From assembly GCF_030813915.1 (NCBI RefSeq), contig NZ_JAUSUJ010000027.1:1-64000 (forward strand): a DNA stretch of 64,000 bases, read 5' to 3'. Positions 25,424-34,561 of the stretch are shown here, in pieces. The translations under genes were made by a program, and so were the position numbers. The notes below the pieces were generated by a model that was given only the letters and a program-made list of their open reading frames with translations, was not told the origin of the DNA and made no database searches. Numbering within the stretch: the stretch's first letter is position 1; every line of letters starts with the position of its first letter. Origin of the DNA: Rhodoplanes tepidamans (GTDB lineage: Bacteria; Pseudomonadota; Alphaproteobacteria; Rhizobiales; Xanthobacteraceae).

Positions 25424-26560
25424 TCACTCCGCCGTGCCGGCGCCGGGCGGCGGCGCCGGCAGATCGGCATCCTCGCCGCGCAGCAGCGCGAGCAGACCGG
25501 CTTCGGCGTCCCGCGCGGCCGCCCGGATCGCGGCGAAGCGCGCCGCCGCGGCGGCCGCGACGGCGCCCTGCCCCCCGGCGCGGTGGCGGTCGAGCAGCGA
25601 GAGCGCGAACGGCACCGCCTCGTCGACGAAGATCGCGGCGGAGCGCGCCACGAGCGAGCCGGAGCCGGCCATGTCGCCGGCGATGCAGCCTCGCGCGACG
25701 GTCGCGACCGGCACGCCGTGGGCGAGCGCCTCGAGCAGCACGGTCGGCTGTGCCTCGTTGACGTAGTCGGTGGGGAAGACGAGCAGCGACAGGCCGGACA
25801 GGAAGCGGTCCTTGTCGGCGCCGTACACCGGCCCGATCCAGGTGATCCGGCCGGGAAAACGCGCGGCCGCCGCATCCAGATAGGCCGCGACCGCATCCGA
25901 GCCGGCCGGGCCGGCGATCACGGCCTCCACGTCGGCGCCGCGCGCGAGCAGCGCCTCGACGAGCGCAATGCAGCCCCGGATGCCCTTCTCGAAGGTGATG
26001 TTGCTGAGGTAGCCGAGACGGAACCGGGCAGCGTCGCGGACACCCGGCACCGGCCCGGTGGCGACGGCGGCGGCGTTCGGCAGGATGTGGCTGCGCACCT
26101 CGCCGTAGCGTGCGACGAAGCCGTCCCGCATGGCGCCGCACAGGAACAGATGGACGGTGCGGCGGCGCGGCGCCGCCATGACGAGAAGCCGCATCGGCAG
26201 GCTGCCGCGGTTCACGTAGGCGAAGGAGTGATGCGAGAGGGCGATCGTGCGCGTCCCGCGCAGCCGGGCGACCAGCACGCAAGCGGCGTCGAGAAGCAGG
26301 CCGAGCCCGCCGTCCAGCACCACCACCATGGCCTCCCGCCGCGGGCCGCGCAGCAGCCGTCCCATGACACCGATCGCCGCGAGAAGCTTGTCGCGATAGC
26401 CGCGCAGGCCGTCGCGATCGTCGCGCCCGGGCAGGGCCAGCACCTCGACGCCGGCCGGGCCGAGCAGGTCCCGCAGATGCGCCGAATAAGCGGTCTGGCC
26501 GGTGAGCGGCGGCGCGAACGGCGCCACCAGGGCGATCGGCATCGCCCTGGACCGCTTCAT
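25424..26560 (-). CDS. Glycosyltransferase family 4
   Basis: About 378 residues, GT-B fold: MPIALVAPFAPPLTGQTAYS at the N-terminus, LGYLSNITFEKGIRGCIAL opening the second domain, AVIAGPAGSDA, and YVNEAQPTVLLEALAHG with an EX7E motif. The start is uncertain among GTG 26578, ATG 26572, 26560 and 26542; none has a good ribosome site and all give the same core. It is separated by 235 bp from the next minus-strand gene, with an own promoter region in between. It diverges from the wzx operon. Confidence 0.86.
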   Translation of the reverse strand: MKRSRAMPIALVAPFAPPLTGQTAYSAHLRDLLGPAGVEVLALPGRDDRDGLRGYRDKLLAAIGVMGRLLRGPRREAMVVVLDGGLGLLLDAACVLVARLRGTRTIALSHHSFAYVNRGSLPMRLLVMAAPRRRTVHLFLCGAMRDGFVARYGEVRSHILPNAAAVATGPVPGVRDAARFRLGYLSNITFEKGIRGCIALVEALLARGADVEAVIAGPAGSDAVAAYLDAAAARFPGRITWIGPVYGADKDRFLSGLSLLVFPTDYVNEAQPTVLLEALAHGVPVATVARGCIAGDMAGSGSLVARSAAIFVDEAVPFALSLLDRHRAGGQGAVAAAAAARFAAIRAAARDAEAGLLALLRGEDADLPAPPPGAGTAE

Positions 26561-26659
26561 CGGGGCGAACATCCGCACGACGACATCCGCACCACGAAAA
26601 TGATATTCTCTTCACCTGACGGCATCACGCGATCGGCCGGACGTTTGTAACGGAGGGCT

Positions 26660-26700
26660 CGCATGTCGTATACTGACATAACATATCATGGCGACCACAT
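26660..26700. promoter_or_regulatory. AT-rich promoter region ahead of the wzx operon
   Basis: TTGTAA (26645-26650) and TATACT (26669-26674) sit 18 bp apart on the plus strand, a sigma70-like pair. They are followed by CATAACATATCATGG, one of the recurrent TAACAT elements. The gap separates the divergent GT4 gene and wzx (start 26845), leaving a leader of about 165 nt. Confidence 0.4.
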
Positions 26701-26844
26701 GACAGCCGACGTCGCGTTCCCGTTCCCCGCGTGCCGCCCCGCCGAGCCCCTCTCCGGCCGGCGTGTCGCCCGTCCGTCGGCGCCGTCCTGGCCGGGTGCG
26801 GTCGCGCGCGGCCGGCCGGCACGCCGGACCGGGCGACGCCGGCC

Positions 26845-28155
26845 ATGAGCCTGCGGCGGCGGACCGTCGACAACACCGTCGCGAACATCGTCGGCGTCGG
26901 GCTGACGGCGCTCGCCCAGCTCGCCACCGTGCCGGTGCTGTCCGCCGCCTGGGGCATCGCCGGCTTCGGCACCTGGCTGATGCTGGCGACGATTCCGACC
27001 TGGCTCGCGCTCGGCGACTTCGGCTTCGGCACCGCCGCCACGGCCGAGATGATCGCCGCCGCCGCCCGCGGCGAGCGCGCCCGCGTGGTCGCGGTGTTCC
27101 AGTCGGTGCTGCTGCTGACCCTGCTGGCGGCGGCCACCGCCGTCGCGCTGGCGAGCCCGCTCCTCGTCGCCGACCGCCTGCCCGGGCTGCCCGGCTGGGC
27201 GGCCGCGCACGGGCCCGCCGTCGCGGTCCTGGTGGCCTATGCGGCCGCCGCCCTGGTGTCGCGCCTGTTCCTCGCCGCCCTGCGGGCCAGCGGCCACTAT
27301 GCCTCGGCGACGATCGCCTTCGAGACCGCCACCTGCCTCGAATGCCTCGCGATGCTGGGGGCTGCCCTGCTGGGGGCCGACCATCTCGGCTGCGCCCTCG
27401 TGCTGCTCGGGTGCCGCGCGGTCATGACCGCGGCCTTCGCGGCCCTGCTGACGCACCGCGTCCCCGATCTGCGGCCCGGTCTCGCCCATGCCTCGGCGGC
27501 GGACCTGCGCCGGCTGCTGTCGCCGGCGGTCGCCACCCTCGCCTTCCCGATCGCCTTCGCGGTCAACATCCAGGGCATGACGCTGGTCGCCGGCACCGTG
27601 CTGTCGCCGGTCGCCGTGGCGGTGCTGGAGCCGGTGCGCACCGCGAGCCGTGTCGCCATCCAGGTCACCGGCGCCGTCAACCGCGCCACCATGCCGGAGT
27701 TCGCCGCCGCGACGGCGCGCGGCGATCACGCCGCCGTCCGCAAGCTCGTCGCCGTCAATGTCGGCGTCGCCGCCGGCGTTCTGCTGCCCGGTGCCGCCGC
27801 CTTCGTGCTGCTCGGGCGGACCGTGGTGGAGATCTGGTCGGGCGGCCGGATCGTGCCGGAAGCCGGCTTCGTGCTGCTGATGGGCATCGCCATGCTGATC
27901 CACGGGCTGTGGCACTTCACCGCGAACCTGCTGCTCGCCGTCAACGCCCATGCCGACTTCGCCCGCGTGCTGGTGGCGAGCGCCCTCGTCTCGGTCGCCG
28001 CGGCGGTGCCGGCGGCGCACCTGTTCGGCCTCGACGGCATCGCCGGCACGGTGCTGCTGTCCGAGAGCCTGTGCCTGCTCGGCGTCTGCCACGCGGTCGA
28101 CCGCAGCGGGCTCGCGAAGGCCTGGGCCCCGGCCCGCGCCGTGCCGGCCCCCTGA
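26845..28155 (+). CDS. wzx: Wzx-type flippase (oligosaccharide/polysaccharide exporter, MOP superfamily)
   Basis: 436 residues with about 12 predicted hydrophobic helices, for example IVGVGLTALAQLATVPVL, LLTLLAAATAVALASPLLV, AVAVLVAYAAAALVSRLF and AVAAGVLLPGAAAFVLL-type segments. The early VDNTVANIVG and WGIAGFGTWLMLATIP stretches match the MOP/PST flippase N-terminus. It would flip the undecaprenyl-linked repeat unit to the periplasmic face. The ATG at 26845 begins MSLRRRTVDN; an upstream in-frame start at 26731 would add a Pro/Arg-rich leader. It is the first gene of a six-gene operon with overlapping or near-abutting ends. The lipid-linked substrate comes from the transferases around it. 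Confidence 0.88.
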   Translation: MSLRRRTVDNTVANIVGVGLTALAQLATVPVLSAAWGIAGFGTWLMLATIPTWLALGDFGFGTAATAEMIAAAARGERARVVAVFQSVLLLTLLAAATAVALASPLLVADRLPGLPGWAAAHGPAVAVLVAYAAAALVSRLFLAALRASGHYASATIAFETATCLECLAMLGAALLGADHLGCALVLLGCRAVMTAAFAALLTHRVPDLRPGLAHASAADLRRLLSPAVATLAFPIAFAVNIQGMTLVAGTVLSPVAVAVLEPVRTASRVAIQVTGAVNRATMPEFAAATARGDHAAVRKLVAVNVGVAAGVLLPGAAAFVLLGRTVVEIWSGGRIVPEAGFVLLMGIAMLIHGLWHFTANLLLAVNAHADFARVLVASALVSVAAAVPAAHLFGLDGIAGTVLLSESLCLLGVCHAVDRSGLAKAWAPARAVPAP

Positions 28156-28179
28156 TCCGAACCAGCGAGCACCGCGGCG

Positions 28180-29460
28180 ATGCGAATGGACTCTCCATCG
28201 AGGCTCGAAGCGACGGCGCGGCCGGTGCGGCCGATCGGCGTGTTCCATCCCGGCACCCAGCACTCGTGGCAGACGGCGCGCGCCCTGCAGGACGTGTCCG
28301 ACCTCGGCTGGTACGCCACCTCGATCTTCTGGATTCCGAAGCGCTTTCCCTACCGCGTCGTGCCCTGGCTGCCCGGGCCGCTGCGCCGCCGCGTGGAGGC
28401 GGAGCTGCGCCGCTTCCATCACCCCGCCCTCGATCCGCAGCTGGTGCGCACCCACAACGGCCCCGAATGGGCGATGCGGCTCGCCGCCCGCGCCGGCCTG
28501 CGCCGGCTCGCCGCCCGCTTCCAGGCGCGCAGCAACACCGACTTCGCCCGGCCGGTCACCCGCCTGCTGGCGCGGGAGCCGGTTCGCGCCGTGTGGGGCT
28601 ACGACCTCTCCTCCCTCGAGGTGTTCCGCGCCGCCAGGGCGGCCGGCGTGACGACCATCCTGGACCGCACCATCGGCCATCCGGCCACGTACAACCGCGT
28701 GATGGAGGAGGTCTACGACGCGTATCCGGCGTTCTTCCGCTCGCCCGACTGGCGCATCGACCAGGCGACCATCGACCGCGCCGACGCGGAGCACGCGCTC
28801 GCCGACCGCATCCTGGTCGGATCCGACTTCTGCGCGGCGACGCTGCGGGAGGCCGGCCCCGCCGCGGTCGATCCGGCCCGGATCGAGGTCGTCGCCTACT
28901 GCTTCGACGATCACTTCTTCGCCGCGGCGCGCCGGCCGCTGCGCCGCCCGGAGCGGCCGATCCGGTTCCTGTTCACCGGGCTCGCCGGTCCGCGCAAGGG
29001 CATCCACCTCGTCCTCGAGGTGTTCGCCAAGATCCCGCGCTCCGCGGCGAGCCTGACCATCCTGGGCGAGATGCAGGTGCCGCCGGAGACCTTCGCCCGC
29101 TTCGCCGACCGGGTGGAGCATCATCCGACCGTCGCCCGCCGGGACGTCGCCCGCTTCATGGCGGAGGCCGACTGCCTCCTCTTCCCGAGCTACTTCGAGG
29201 GCGCCGGGCTGGTGCTCTACGAGGCGCTGGCGAGCGGGCTCGGCATCATCCAGTCGCGCAACGCCGCCGTCGTCCTGCCCGAGGACTCGGAGCTGCTGAT
29301 GCGCGCGCTGTCCGAGGACGAGCTGATGCGCTGCGTCACCGCCGTGATCGAGCGGCCGCTGCTGCTGGAGCAGCAGCGCGCCGAGGGGCTCGCGGCGGTG
29401 CCGGCCTACACCTACGACGCCTATCGGGCGCGGGTCGCGGAGATCGCCGGCCGTGTATGA
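28180..29460 (+). CDS. Glycosyltransferase family 4
   Basis: 426 residues. IGVFHPGTQHSWQTARAL opens the acceptor domain. FLFTGLAGPRKGIHLVLEVF begins the donor domain, LTILGEMQVPPETF follows, and FPSYFEGAGLVLYEALASG holds the EX7E motif. The core is typical of retaining EPS GT4 enzymes. ATGs at 28180 and 28186 are both possible. The gene is 24 bp after wzx, and its end overlaps the GTG start of wzy by 8 bp, so translation is coupled. Confidence 0.87.
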   Translation: MRMDSPSRLEATARPVRPIGVFHPGTQHSWQTARALQDVSDLGWYATSIFWIPKRFPYRVVPWLPGPLRRRVEAELRRFHHPALDPQLVRTHNGPEWAMRLAARAGLRRLAARFQARSNTDFARPVTRLLAREPVRAVWGYDLSSLEVFRAARAAGVTTILDRTIGHPATYNRVMEEVYDAYPAFFRSPDWRIDQATIDRADAEHALADRILVGSDFCAATLREAGPAAVDPARIEVVAYCFDDHFFAAARRPLRRPERPIRFLFTGLAGPRKGIHLVLEVFAKIPRSAASLTILGEMQVPPETFARFADRVEHHPTVARRDVARFMAEADCLLFPSYFEGAGLVLYEALASGLGIIQSRNAAVVLPEDSELLMRALSEDELMRCVTAVIERPLLLEQQRAEGLAAVPAYTYDAYRARVAEIAGRV

Positions 29461-30790
29461 CCTGCACCTCCTGTTCACGCTCGCCGTCTGGGCGGCGCTG
29501 TGCCTGCTGTTCGTCAACAGCCGCTGCGCCTCGATCTTCCATCCGATCGCCTACTATCTCGCCTTCCACGGGCTCGTCTTCGTGGTGCGGCCGTTCTTCC
29601 AGCACTATCTGGAGCTGAACTCGGTCTACGCGCTGTATCGCTTCTGGCCGGACCCGGAGGTGAAGCACGTCACGCTGCTGATCGCCAATCTCGGGCTCGC
29701 GAGCTTCTTCCTCGGCGCGATGTGGACCGGCAACCTGCCGATGCGGTTCCCGACCGCGGAGCAGCAGGACGCGCAGGACCGCCGCGGCCCCCTGCTGATC
29801 GTCACCCTGCTGCTCGTCTCGCCGCTGATCCTGATGTCGATGCGCTACGCGCTGAGCATCAATTTCGGCGAGTACGACCTGCGCAACATGGTGCGCGACG
29901 CCTCGACGTTCCGCACCCTCTACACCGACACCTCGGCCTACATCGCCGACGCCAACCTCATGCTCGGCGCGCTCGGCGTCGCCATCGCCTGGGCCTACCG
30001 GTTCCGGCCGGTGGCGCTGCTGCCGTTCGTCGCCTTCGTGGCCCTGCGGCTGACCATCGGCTGGATGCGGCACAGCTTCGTCCTGATGACGATCGCGCTC
30101 GCGCTGCTGTTCCTGTTCGACCGGCGACGCCGATGGCCGGCGCCCTGGATGGTCGCGGTCGGACTCGCCGGCGCCGTGATGTTCAGCGCGCTGTCGGAGC
30201 ACCGCAGCCTGGTCGCCGAGTGGATCACGGGCGAGGTCACCCGCGCCCGCGTCGTCACCGAGCGGGCCCACTTCTTCGACGGACTCGACTTCGCCAATCT
30301 CGAGTTCGTCGAGTACATCGTCACCATCGTCCCCGGCCAGACCAAGACGTTCAACTACTTCTCGAACAGCCTCGAGGTGCTCACCGCCCCGATCCCGCGG
30401 GCACTGTGGCCCGAGAAGCCGACCGGCTCGCCGATCAGCTTCTACAACATCAACAACTACGGATACCCGATCGGCATCACGTTCACGGTGGTCGGCGAGG
30501 GCTGGCAGTCGCTCGGCTATGCCGGCGTCGTCGTCTGGTGCCTGCTGGGCGGACTCCTGTGGGGCGGCGCCTACCGCCTGTTCGTCGCCAACGTCACGTC
30601 GACCTTCGCCACCCTGTACTACCTGCTGGTGCTTCCGGTCTCGCTGATGTGGTTCCGCGACGGCGTGCTGATCACCCTGGTGCAGTTTCCGCTCTCCTTC
30701 GTCGCGCCGATCCTGCTGTGCCAGCTCCTCGGCCGGGTGGTCCGCCCGCGCACCGGCGCGGCCGCACCGGTCCTGCGGTCGCCCCGATGA
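29453..30790 (+). CDS. wzy: Wzy-type repeat-unit polymerase (O-antigen polymerase family)
   Basis: 445 residues, strongly hydrophobic with about ten helices (LLFTLAVWAALCLLFV, LLIVTLLLVSPLILMSM, LMLGALGVAIAWAYRF, VMWFRDG region at the C-terminus). A large periplasmic loop around 255-350 contains FFDGLDFANLEFVEYI and PIPRALWPEKPTGSPISFY. The RALWPxKP and GEGWQSLGYAG patterns are typical of oligosaccharide repeat-unit polymerases. It would join flipped repeat units at the periplasmic face. It starts with a GTG at 29453 overlapping the previous gene, and its stop overlaps the next start (ATGA). A second, Wzy_C-type protein is encoded at 37659-39107. Confidence 0.85.
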   Translation: MYDLHLLFTLAVWAALCLLFVNSRCASIFHPIAYYLAFHGLVFVVRPFFQHYLELNSVYALYRFWPDPEVKHVTLLIANLGLASFFLGAMWTGNLPMRFPTAEQQDAQDRRGPLLIVTLLLVSPLILMSMRYALSINFGEYDLRNMVRDASTFRTLYTDTSAYIADANLMLGALGVAIAWAYRFRPVALLPFVAFVALRLTIGWMRHSFVLMTIALALLFLFDRRRRWPAPWMVAVGLAGAVMFSALSEHRSLVAEWITGEVTRARVVTERAHFFDGLDFANLEFVEYIVTIVPGQTKTFNYFSNSLEVLTAPIPRALWPEKPTGSPISFYNINNYGYPIGITFTVVGEGWQSLGYAGVVVWCLLGGLLWGGAYRLFVANVTSTFATLYYLLVLPVSLMWFRDGVLITLVQFPLSFVAPILLCQLLGRVVRPRTGAAAPVLRSPR

Positions 30791-31467
30791 GGCGCGGGCT
30801 CCCCGGCATCGTCGCGCAGCTGCTGCTGTGGCCGCTGCCCTGGCGGCTACGGCGCGCCGTGCTCCGCCGCGGGCTCGGCTTCCGGATCGAGGACGGAGCC
30901 CGGATCGGCTTCTCGGTCGTCTGCGCCGGCGCGGTGCGGCTCGGCGCCTTCAGCCGCATCGGCCACCTCACCCTCGTCCGCGACCTCGCGCGGCTCGAGC
31001 TCGGCGAGCACGCCGTGATCGGCAATCTCAACAAGATCGCCGGGGTGCCACGCGACGCCGCCGGCGCGTTCGGCGACGAGCCCGACCGCGATCCCTCGCT
31101 GGTGATCGGACGCCACGCCGCCATCACCAACTCGCACCTGATCGACTGCACCAACCGGGTCGAGATCGGCGCCTTCGCGACCGTCGCCGGCTGGGGCACG
31201 CAGATCCTCACCCACGGGATCGACATCGCCGCCTGCCGGCAGCGCTCCGCTCCGGTGACGGTCGGCCCCTACGGCTTCGTCGGCACCCGCTGCGTGCTGC
31301 TCAAGGGTGCCGTGCTGCCGGAACGCTCGGTGCTGGCGGCCGGCTCGGTGCTCGGCCGCGCCGAGACGCAGTCTTGCATCCTCTACTCGGGCGTGCCGGC
31401 CGGCCCGGTGAAGCCGCTCGATCCGGCCTCGCTGTATTTCTCCCGAACCGTCGGACGCGTCGCATGA
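30787..31467 (+). CDS. Left-handed beta-helix (hexapeptide) acyltransferase
   Basis: 226 residues with hexapeptide-type repeats: FSVVCAGAVRLGAFSRIG, LELGEHAVIGNLNKI, LVIGRHAAITNSHLI, VEIGAFATVAGWG and VTVGPYGFVGTRCVL, then ILYSGVPAGPVKPL, the usual end of the coil. The catalytic His is probably in GTQILTHGIDI. It likely O-acetylates (or otherwise acylates) a sugar of the polymer. The ATG at 30787 overlaps the wzy stop and its own stop overlaps the next ATG. Confidence 0.83.
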   Translation: MRRGLPGIVAQLLLWPLPWRLRRAVLRRGLGFRIEDGARIGFSVVCAGAVRLGAFSRIGHLTLVRDLARLELGEHAVIGNLNKIAGVPRDAAGAFGDEPDRDPSLVIGRHAAITNSHLIDCTNRVEIGAFATVAGWGTQILTHGIDIAACRQRSAPVTVGPYGFVGTRCVLLKGAVLPERSVLAAGSVLGRAETQSCILYSGVPAGPVKPLDPASLYFSRTVGRVA

Positions 31468-32819
31468 GCACGCGCCGGCGTCTCGGGACGATCCTGGCGG
31501 CGCTCGCGGTCACGATCGCTGCGCCGGCGGGCGCCGACGCCGGCGAGGCGCCGCCGCGTCTGGTCCTCGCCCACTACATGGCGTGCTGCCCGCGCTCCGG
31601 CCTGGAGGCGACCGTCGCCGACCTCTCGGCCGAGATCGCGGCGGCCCGCGCCGCCGGCATCGACGGGTTCTCGATCAACTTCGGCGCCTACGCGGCGGAG
31701 CCGCACTATCCGCGCATCATCGCGCGCCTGTTCGAGGCCGCTGCGGCGTTTCCAGACTTCCATCTCGTCCTCTCCTTCGACCAGATGGACGTCGCGGATT
31801 CGATCCCTGTCGCAGAACGCTATGCGGACCATCCGAGCTCGCTCACGCAACACGGCGCGCTCGTCGTCTCGGGCTTCGGCCTGACTCCGCGCTGGGCCGA
31901 GACCTTCTCGGCCGGGATGCGCGAGCGCGGCATTCCGGTCCGCCTGGTCCCGAACCTGCTGCCGGCGCGCGGCGGCCTGTGGGCGCGGATCAGCGGCGCG
32001 ACGGCGTCCGGCTTGCGTCACACGCTCGACGCGACGCCGGCGCTCGCCGGGCTGTTCACGTTCGGCGCCGGCCGGCCCTACGACGAACTGGAGACGGAGC
32101 TGCGGGACGCCGCCGCGCTGCTGGCCCGGCGCAGCCGGATCCACATGGCCGGCATCTCGCCCGGCTATCGCGGCCTCGGCGGCAATGCGCGGGTGTTCGA
32201 GAACGACGGCTTCGAGGGCATGCGCCGCCTGTGGCGGGCCGCGATCGAGTCCGGGACTCCGTGGGTGCAGCTCGTCACCTGGAACGACTGGAACGAGGCG
32301 ACCTATCTGCAGCCCTTCGCGTCGCCGTTTGCCACCGTCTGGCGCGATCACCCGGCCTGGCAGCGGCTGCCGGACCACGGCGGATTCCTCGCCGCGAGCC
32401 GGTGGTACATCGACTGGTTCAAGAACGGGCGGCCGCCGCCGATCGGGCGCGACCGGCTGTTCTACTTCTACCGGCCGCACCTCGAGGACGCCGAGGGCGT
32501 CGTCGACTTCGCACCGGAGACGCGCGGCCGCCCACGCTTCGCCGACACGCTCGTCGACCGCGTGCATGTCGCGACCTTCCTCGCCGCGCCGGCCGACGTC
32601 ACCGTCACGGTCGGCGACCGATCGCAGACCACGCGCGTGCCGGCCGGCGCCGGCGCGGTGTCGGTCCCCATGGCAATCGGCGACGTGGCAGTCGAGCTGC
32701 GCCGCCCCGGCGCCGCGCCGCTGCGCGCCGTCCTGCCGGTGCCGATCGGCCGCACCGCCCTGCCCGGCAACTTCGACACGCTGTCGGGCGAAGTCACGTT
32801 CGGGGAGAGCCCGCGATGA
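31464..32819 (+). CDS. Secreted glycoside hydrolase, GH71-like (alpha-1,3-glucanase type)
   Basis: 451 residues. The N-terminal MSTRRRLGTILAALAVTIAAPAGADA is a signal peptide. LVLAHYMACCPRSG, AAGIDGFSINFG, FHLVLSFDQMDVAD and WVQLVTWNDWNEATYLQP follow the order of motifs in GH71 (endo-1,3-alpha-glucanases) and related GH99-like proteins. The C-terminal ~110 residues form a separate beta-domain. Enzymes like this in EPS loci trim or release the polymer in the periplasm. The substrate is not proven, but it hints at alpha-linked glucose or mannose in the repeat. The ATG at 31464 overlaps the previous stop. Confidence 0.82.
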   Translation: MSTRRRLGTILAALAVTIAAPAGADAGEAPPRLVLAHYMACCPRSGLEATVADLSAEIAAARAAGIDGFSINFGAYAAEPHYPRIIARLFEAAAAFPDFHLVLSFDQMDVADSIPVAERYADHPSSLTQHGALVVSGFGLTPRWAETFSAGMRERGIPVRLVPNLLPARGGLWARISGATASGLRHTLDATPALAGLFTFGAGRPYDELETELRDAAALLARRSRIHMAGISPGYRGLGGNARVFENDGFEGMRRLWRAAIESGTPWVQLVTWNDWNEATYLQPFASPFATVWRDHPAWQRLPDHGGFLAASRWYIDWFKNGRPPPIGRDRLFYFYRPHLEDAEGVVDFAPETRGRPRFADTLVDRVHVATFLAAPADVTVTVGDRSQTTRVPAGAGAVSVPMAIGDVAVELRRPGAAPLRAVLPVPIGRTALPGNFDTLSGEVTFGESPR

Positions 32820-33430
32820 CGCCCGTCCCGCTCCGCCGCAGCGCCGCACCGCTCGACGCCGCGGCCGCCCGGCCGCTCGACGGCGGCCCGAGCTTCGGCC
32901 TGCGCAATCGCGCCTTCCGGGCCGCATGGGGCTTGGCGTGGCTTCTGCTGGCGCGGTGGACGCCGCCGCCCCTGCACGGCTGGCGCCGCCTCGTCCTGCG
33001 GGCCTTCGGAGCCCGGATCGCGCCCGGCGCCCGCATCTACGGCTCGGTGCGGATCTGGTACCCGCCGCACCTGTCGGTCGGCCGCAACGCGGTGATCGGC
33101 CCGGGCGTGACCTGCTACAGCCAGGCTCCGATCACGGTGCACGACCGCGCCGTGGTCTCGCAGGGCGCCCATCTGTGCACCGGCAGCCACGACGTCGCCG
33201 ATCCGCATTTCCAGCTCGTCACCGAGCCGATCGTGATCGGCGCCCGCGCCTGGATCGCCGCCGAGGCGTTCGTCGGCCCCGGCGTGACGATCGGCGACGG
33301 CGCCGTGCTCGGGGCGCGCGGCGTCGCCTTCCGGGACCTCGCGCCGTGGACCGTGTACGCCGGCAATCCCGCGCGGCCGCTGCGCGCCCGGGTGCTGCGC
33401 GACGCCGACGGTCAGCGCTGCTCGGAATAG
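32816..33430 (+). CDS. wcaF: WcaF-like O-acetyltransferase (hexapeptide repeat)
   Basis: 204 residues. The N-terminal FGLRNRAFRAAWGLAWLLL and WRRLVLRAFGARIAPGARI, then VRIWYPPHLSVGRNAVIG, ITVHDRAVVSQGAHLCTGSH with the catalytic His, VIGARAWIAAEAFVGPGV and VYAGNPARPLRAR match the WcaF/colanic acid acetyltransferase group. It would add acetyl from acetyl-CoA to a lipid-linked sugar. It is the last gene of the wzx operon (ATGA overlap with the GH71 gene), and its 3' end overlaps the convergent unknown gene by 19 bp. Confidence 0.88.
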   Translation: MTPVPLRRSAAPLDAAAARPLDGGPSFGLRNRAFRAAWGLAWLLLARWTPPPLHGWRRLVLRAFGARIAPGARIYGSVRIWYPPHLSVGRNAVIGPGVTCYSQAPITVHDRAVVSQGAHLCTGSHDVADPHFQLVTEPIVIGARAWIAAEAFVGPGVTIGDGAVLGARGVAFRDLAPWTVYAGNPARPLRARVLRDADGQRCSE

Positions 33431-33804
33431 ACGTAGCGGGTGATCTCGGTGCCGGTGCCGATGCCGATCACGGCGTCCCGGCGCGTCAGTCCCGGCACCT
33501 CCACGCGGGTGCAGCGCTCGGTGCGGTGGAGACAGACCCGGACCTTGATCACCTTCGGACAACGGTTCTCGACGCTGACGATGTGATCGAACAGGTTCGG
33601 GTTGACGGCGCGCCCGCGCGCGATGGTCTCGACGTCGAGGCAGATCCGGCCGATCGAATCCTTGCTGGCGATGCCGTCGCGCTCGGCGACGACCTTGGGC
33701 CGCGGCATCGGCGCGAGCTGGCCGGCGGCGACCGTGACGCCTGCGAGCGTCGCCGCCACCGCCAGCCCGAGAACCGCGACGCGCACCTGTTTCAGCGGGT
33801 CCAC
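33412..33804 (-). CDS. Small exported protein of unknown function
   Basis: 130 residues from a GTG at 33804 that overlaps the stop of the upstream gene. The N-terminal VAVLGLAVAATLAGVTVAAGQ is a signal peptide or membrane anchor. The body has the pairs ICLDVETIAR, ENRCPKVIKVRVCLHRTERC with three cysteines that may form disulphides, and ends in GTEITRYVYSEQR. I do not recognise it. It is the last gene of the wza-wzc operon, which suggests a periplasmic accessory role in EPS export. Confidence 0.75.
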   Translation of the reverse strand: MDPLKQVRVAVLGLAVAATLAGVTVAAGQLAPMPRPKVVAERDGIASKDSIGRICLDVETIARGRAVNPNLFDHIVSVENRCPKVIKVRVCLHRTERCTRVEVPGLTRRDAVIGIGTGTEITRYVYSEQR

Positions 33805-34544
33805 GGCCGGTCCTCCCGCGGCGCGCGTCCGGGCAGGTCGATCGCGTAGCCCATCGCGTCCAGCGACCGCGCGAACCCCTTCCGGCTCTCCTCGCTCACT
33901 CCGGCGAGGCGCGGCACGAGCCGGTCGCGCACCGCCCAGCCGGCACCGGTCAGCACGGCCGGCATCTCGGGAAAGCGCGAGTTCACCAGCAGCGCGAACT
34001 CCTGCGGCACCCGCTCCTGCAGATCGGGCGAAAGCTGAGGGAAGACGGCGAGCGCGAGCCGGATGCGGCGCACGGCGATCCATCCCTCCGCCGGGCCGAG
34101 GTCGTAGGAGCGAAGGAGAAGCGGGAGATTCTCGGGCGTGTAGCCCTCGACCGTGTTGCGGTACCAGAACAGCGACAGCCACAGATACGGATCGGTCGGC
34201 ATCGTCGCCAGCGCCCGCTCCAGAAGGCGGCCGAGCGTGGCGAGCCGCTCGTCCATCGCGCTCCGGCGCCCGTCGCGCATCGCCGTTTCGGCCTGATGCA
34301 GCGTGATCACGACGGCGCCGCGCAGCGCGGCGGGCCGCGGGAGGGTGTCGGCCTCGACGGCGGCGATGCGCGGTGCGAGCGCCTCCAGATCCTCGGTCCG
34401 GAAGGTCTCGCCGCGCAGCACCGTCTCGGCGAGGTCGTCGAGGTCGGTCGGCAGCCTGCCGCTCGCCAGCATGGTGCCGGACCAGCCGAGCCCGACGATC
34501 GCGAGGAGGACCAGAACGGCCCGGCACCACGGCACCGCCATCAT
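33792..34544 (-). CDS. Membrane-anchored protein of unknown function in the EPS operon
   Basis: 250 residues. One N-terminal transmembrane helix (WCRAVLVLLAIVGLGWSGTML) is followed by a helical region with repeat-like character (TPENLPLLLRSYDLGPAEGW, VRRIRLALAVFPQLSP). That pattern resembles TPR-type proteins found next to wzc in alphaproteobacterial EPS loci. The start is ATG 34544 or 34541. It lies 17 bp after wzc and overlaps the next gene. Function unknown; the large periplasmic helical part could bridge export components. Confidence 0.75.
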   Translation of the reverse strand: MMAVPWCRAVLVLLAIVGLGWSGTMLASGRLPTDLDDLAETVLRGETFRTEDLEALAPRIAAVEADTLPRPAALRGAVVITLHQAETAMRDGRRSAMDERLATLGRLLERALATMPTDPYLWLSLFWYRNTVEGYTPENLPLLLRSYDLGPAEGWIAVRRIRLALAVFPQLSPDLQERVPQEFALLVNSRFPEMPAVLTGAGWAVRDRLVPRLAGVSEESRKGFARSLDAMGYAIDLPGRAPREDRPWTR

Positions 34545-34561
34545 TCCCGTGCCATGCGTCC

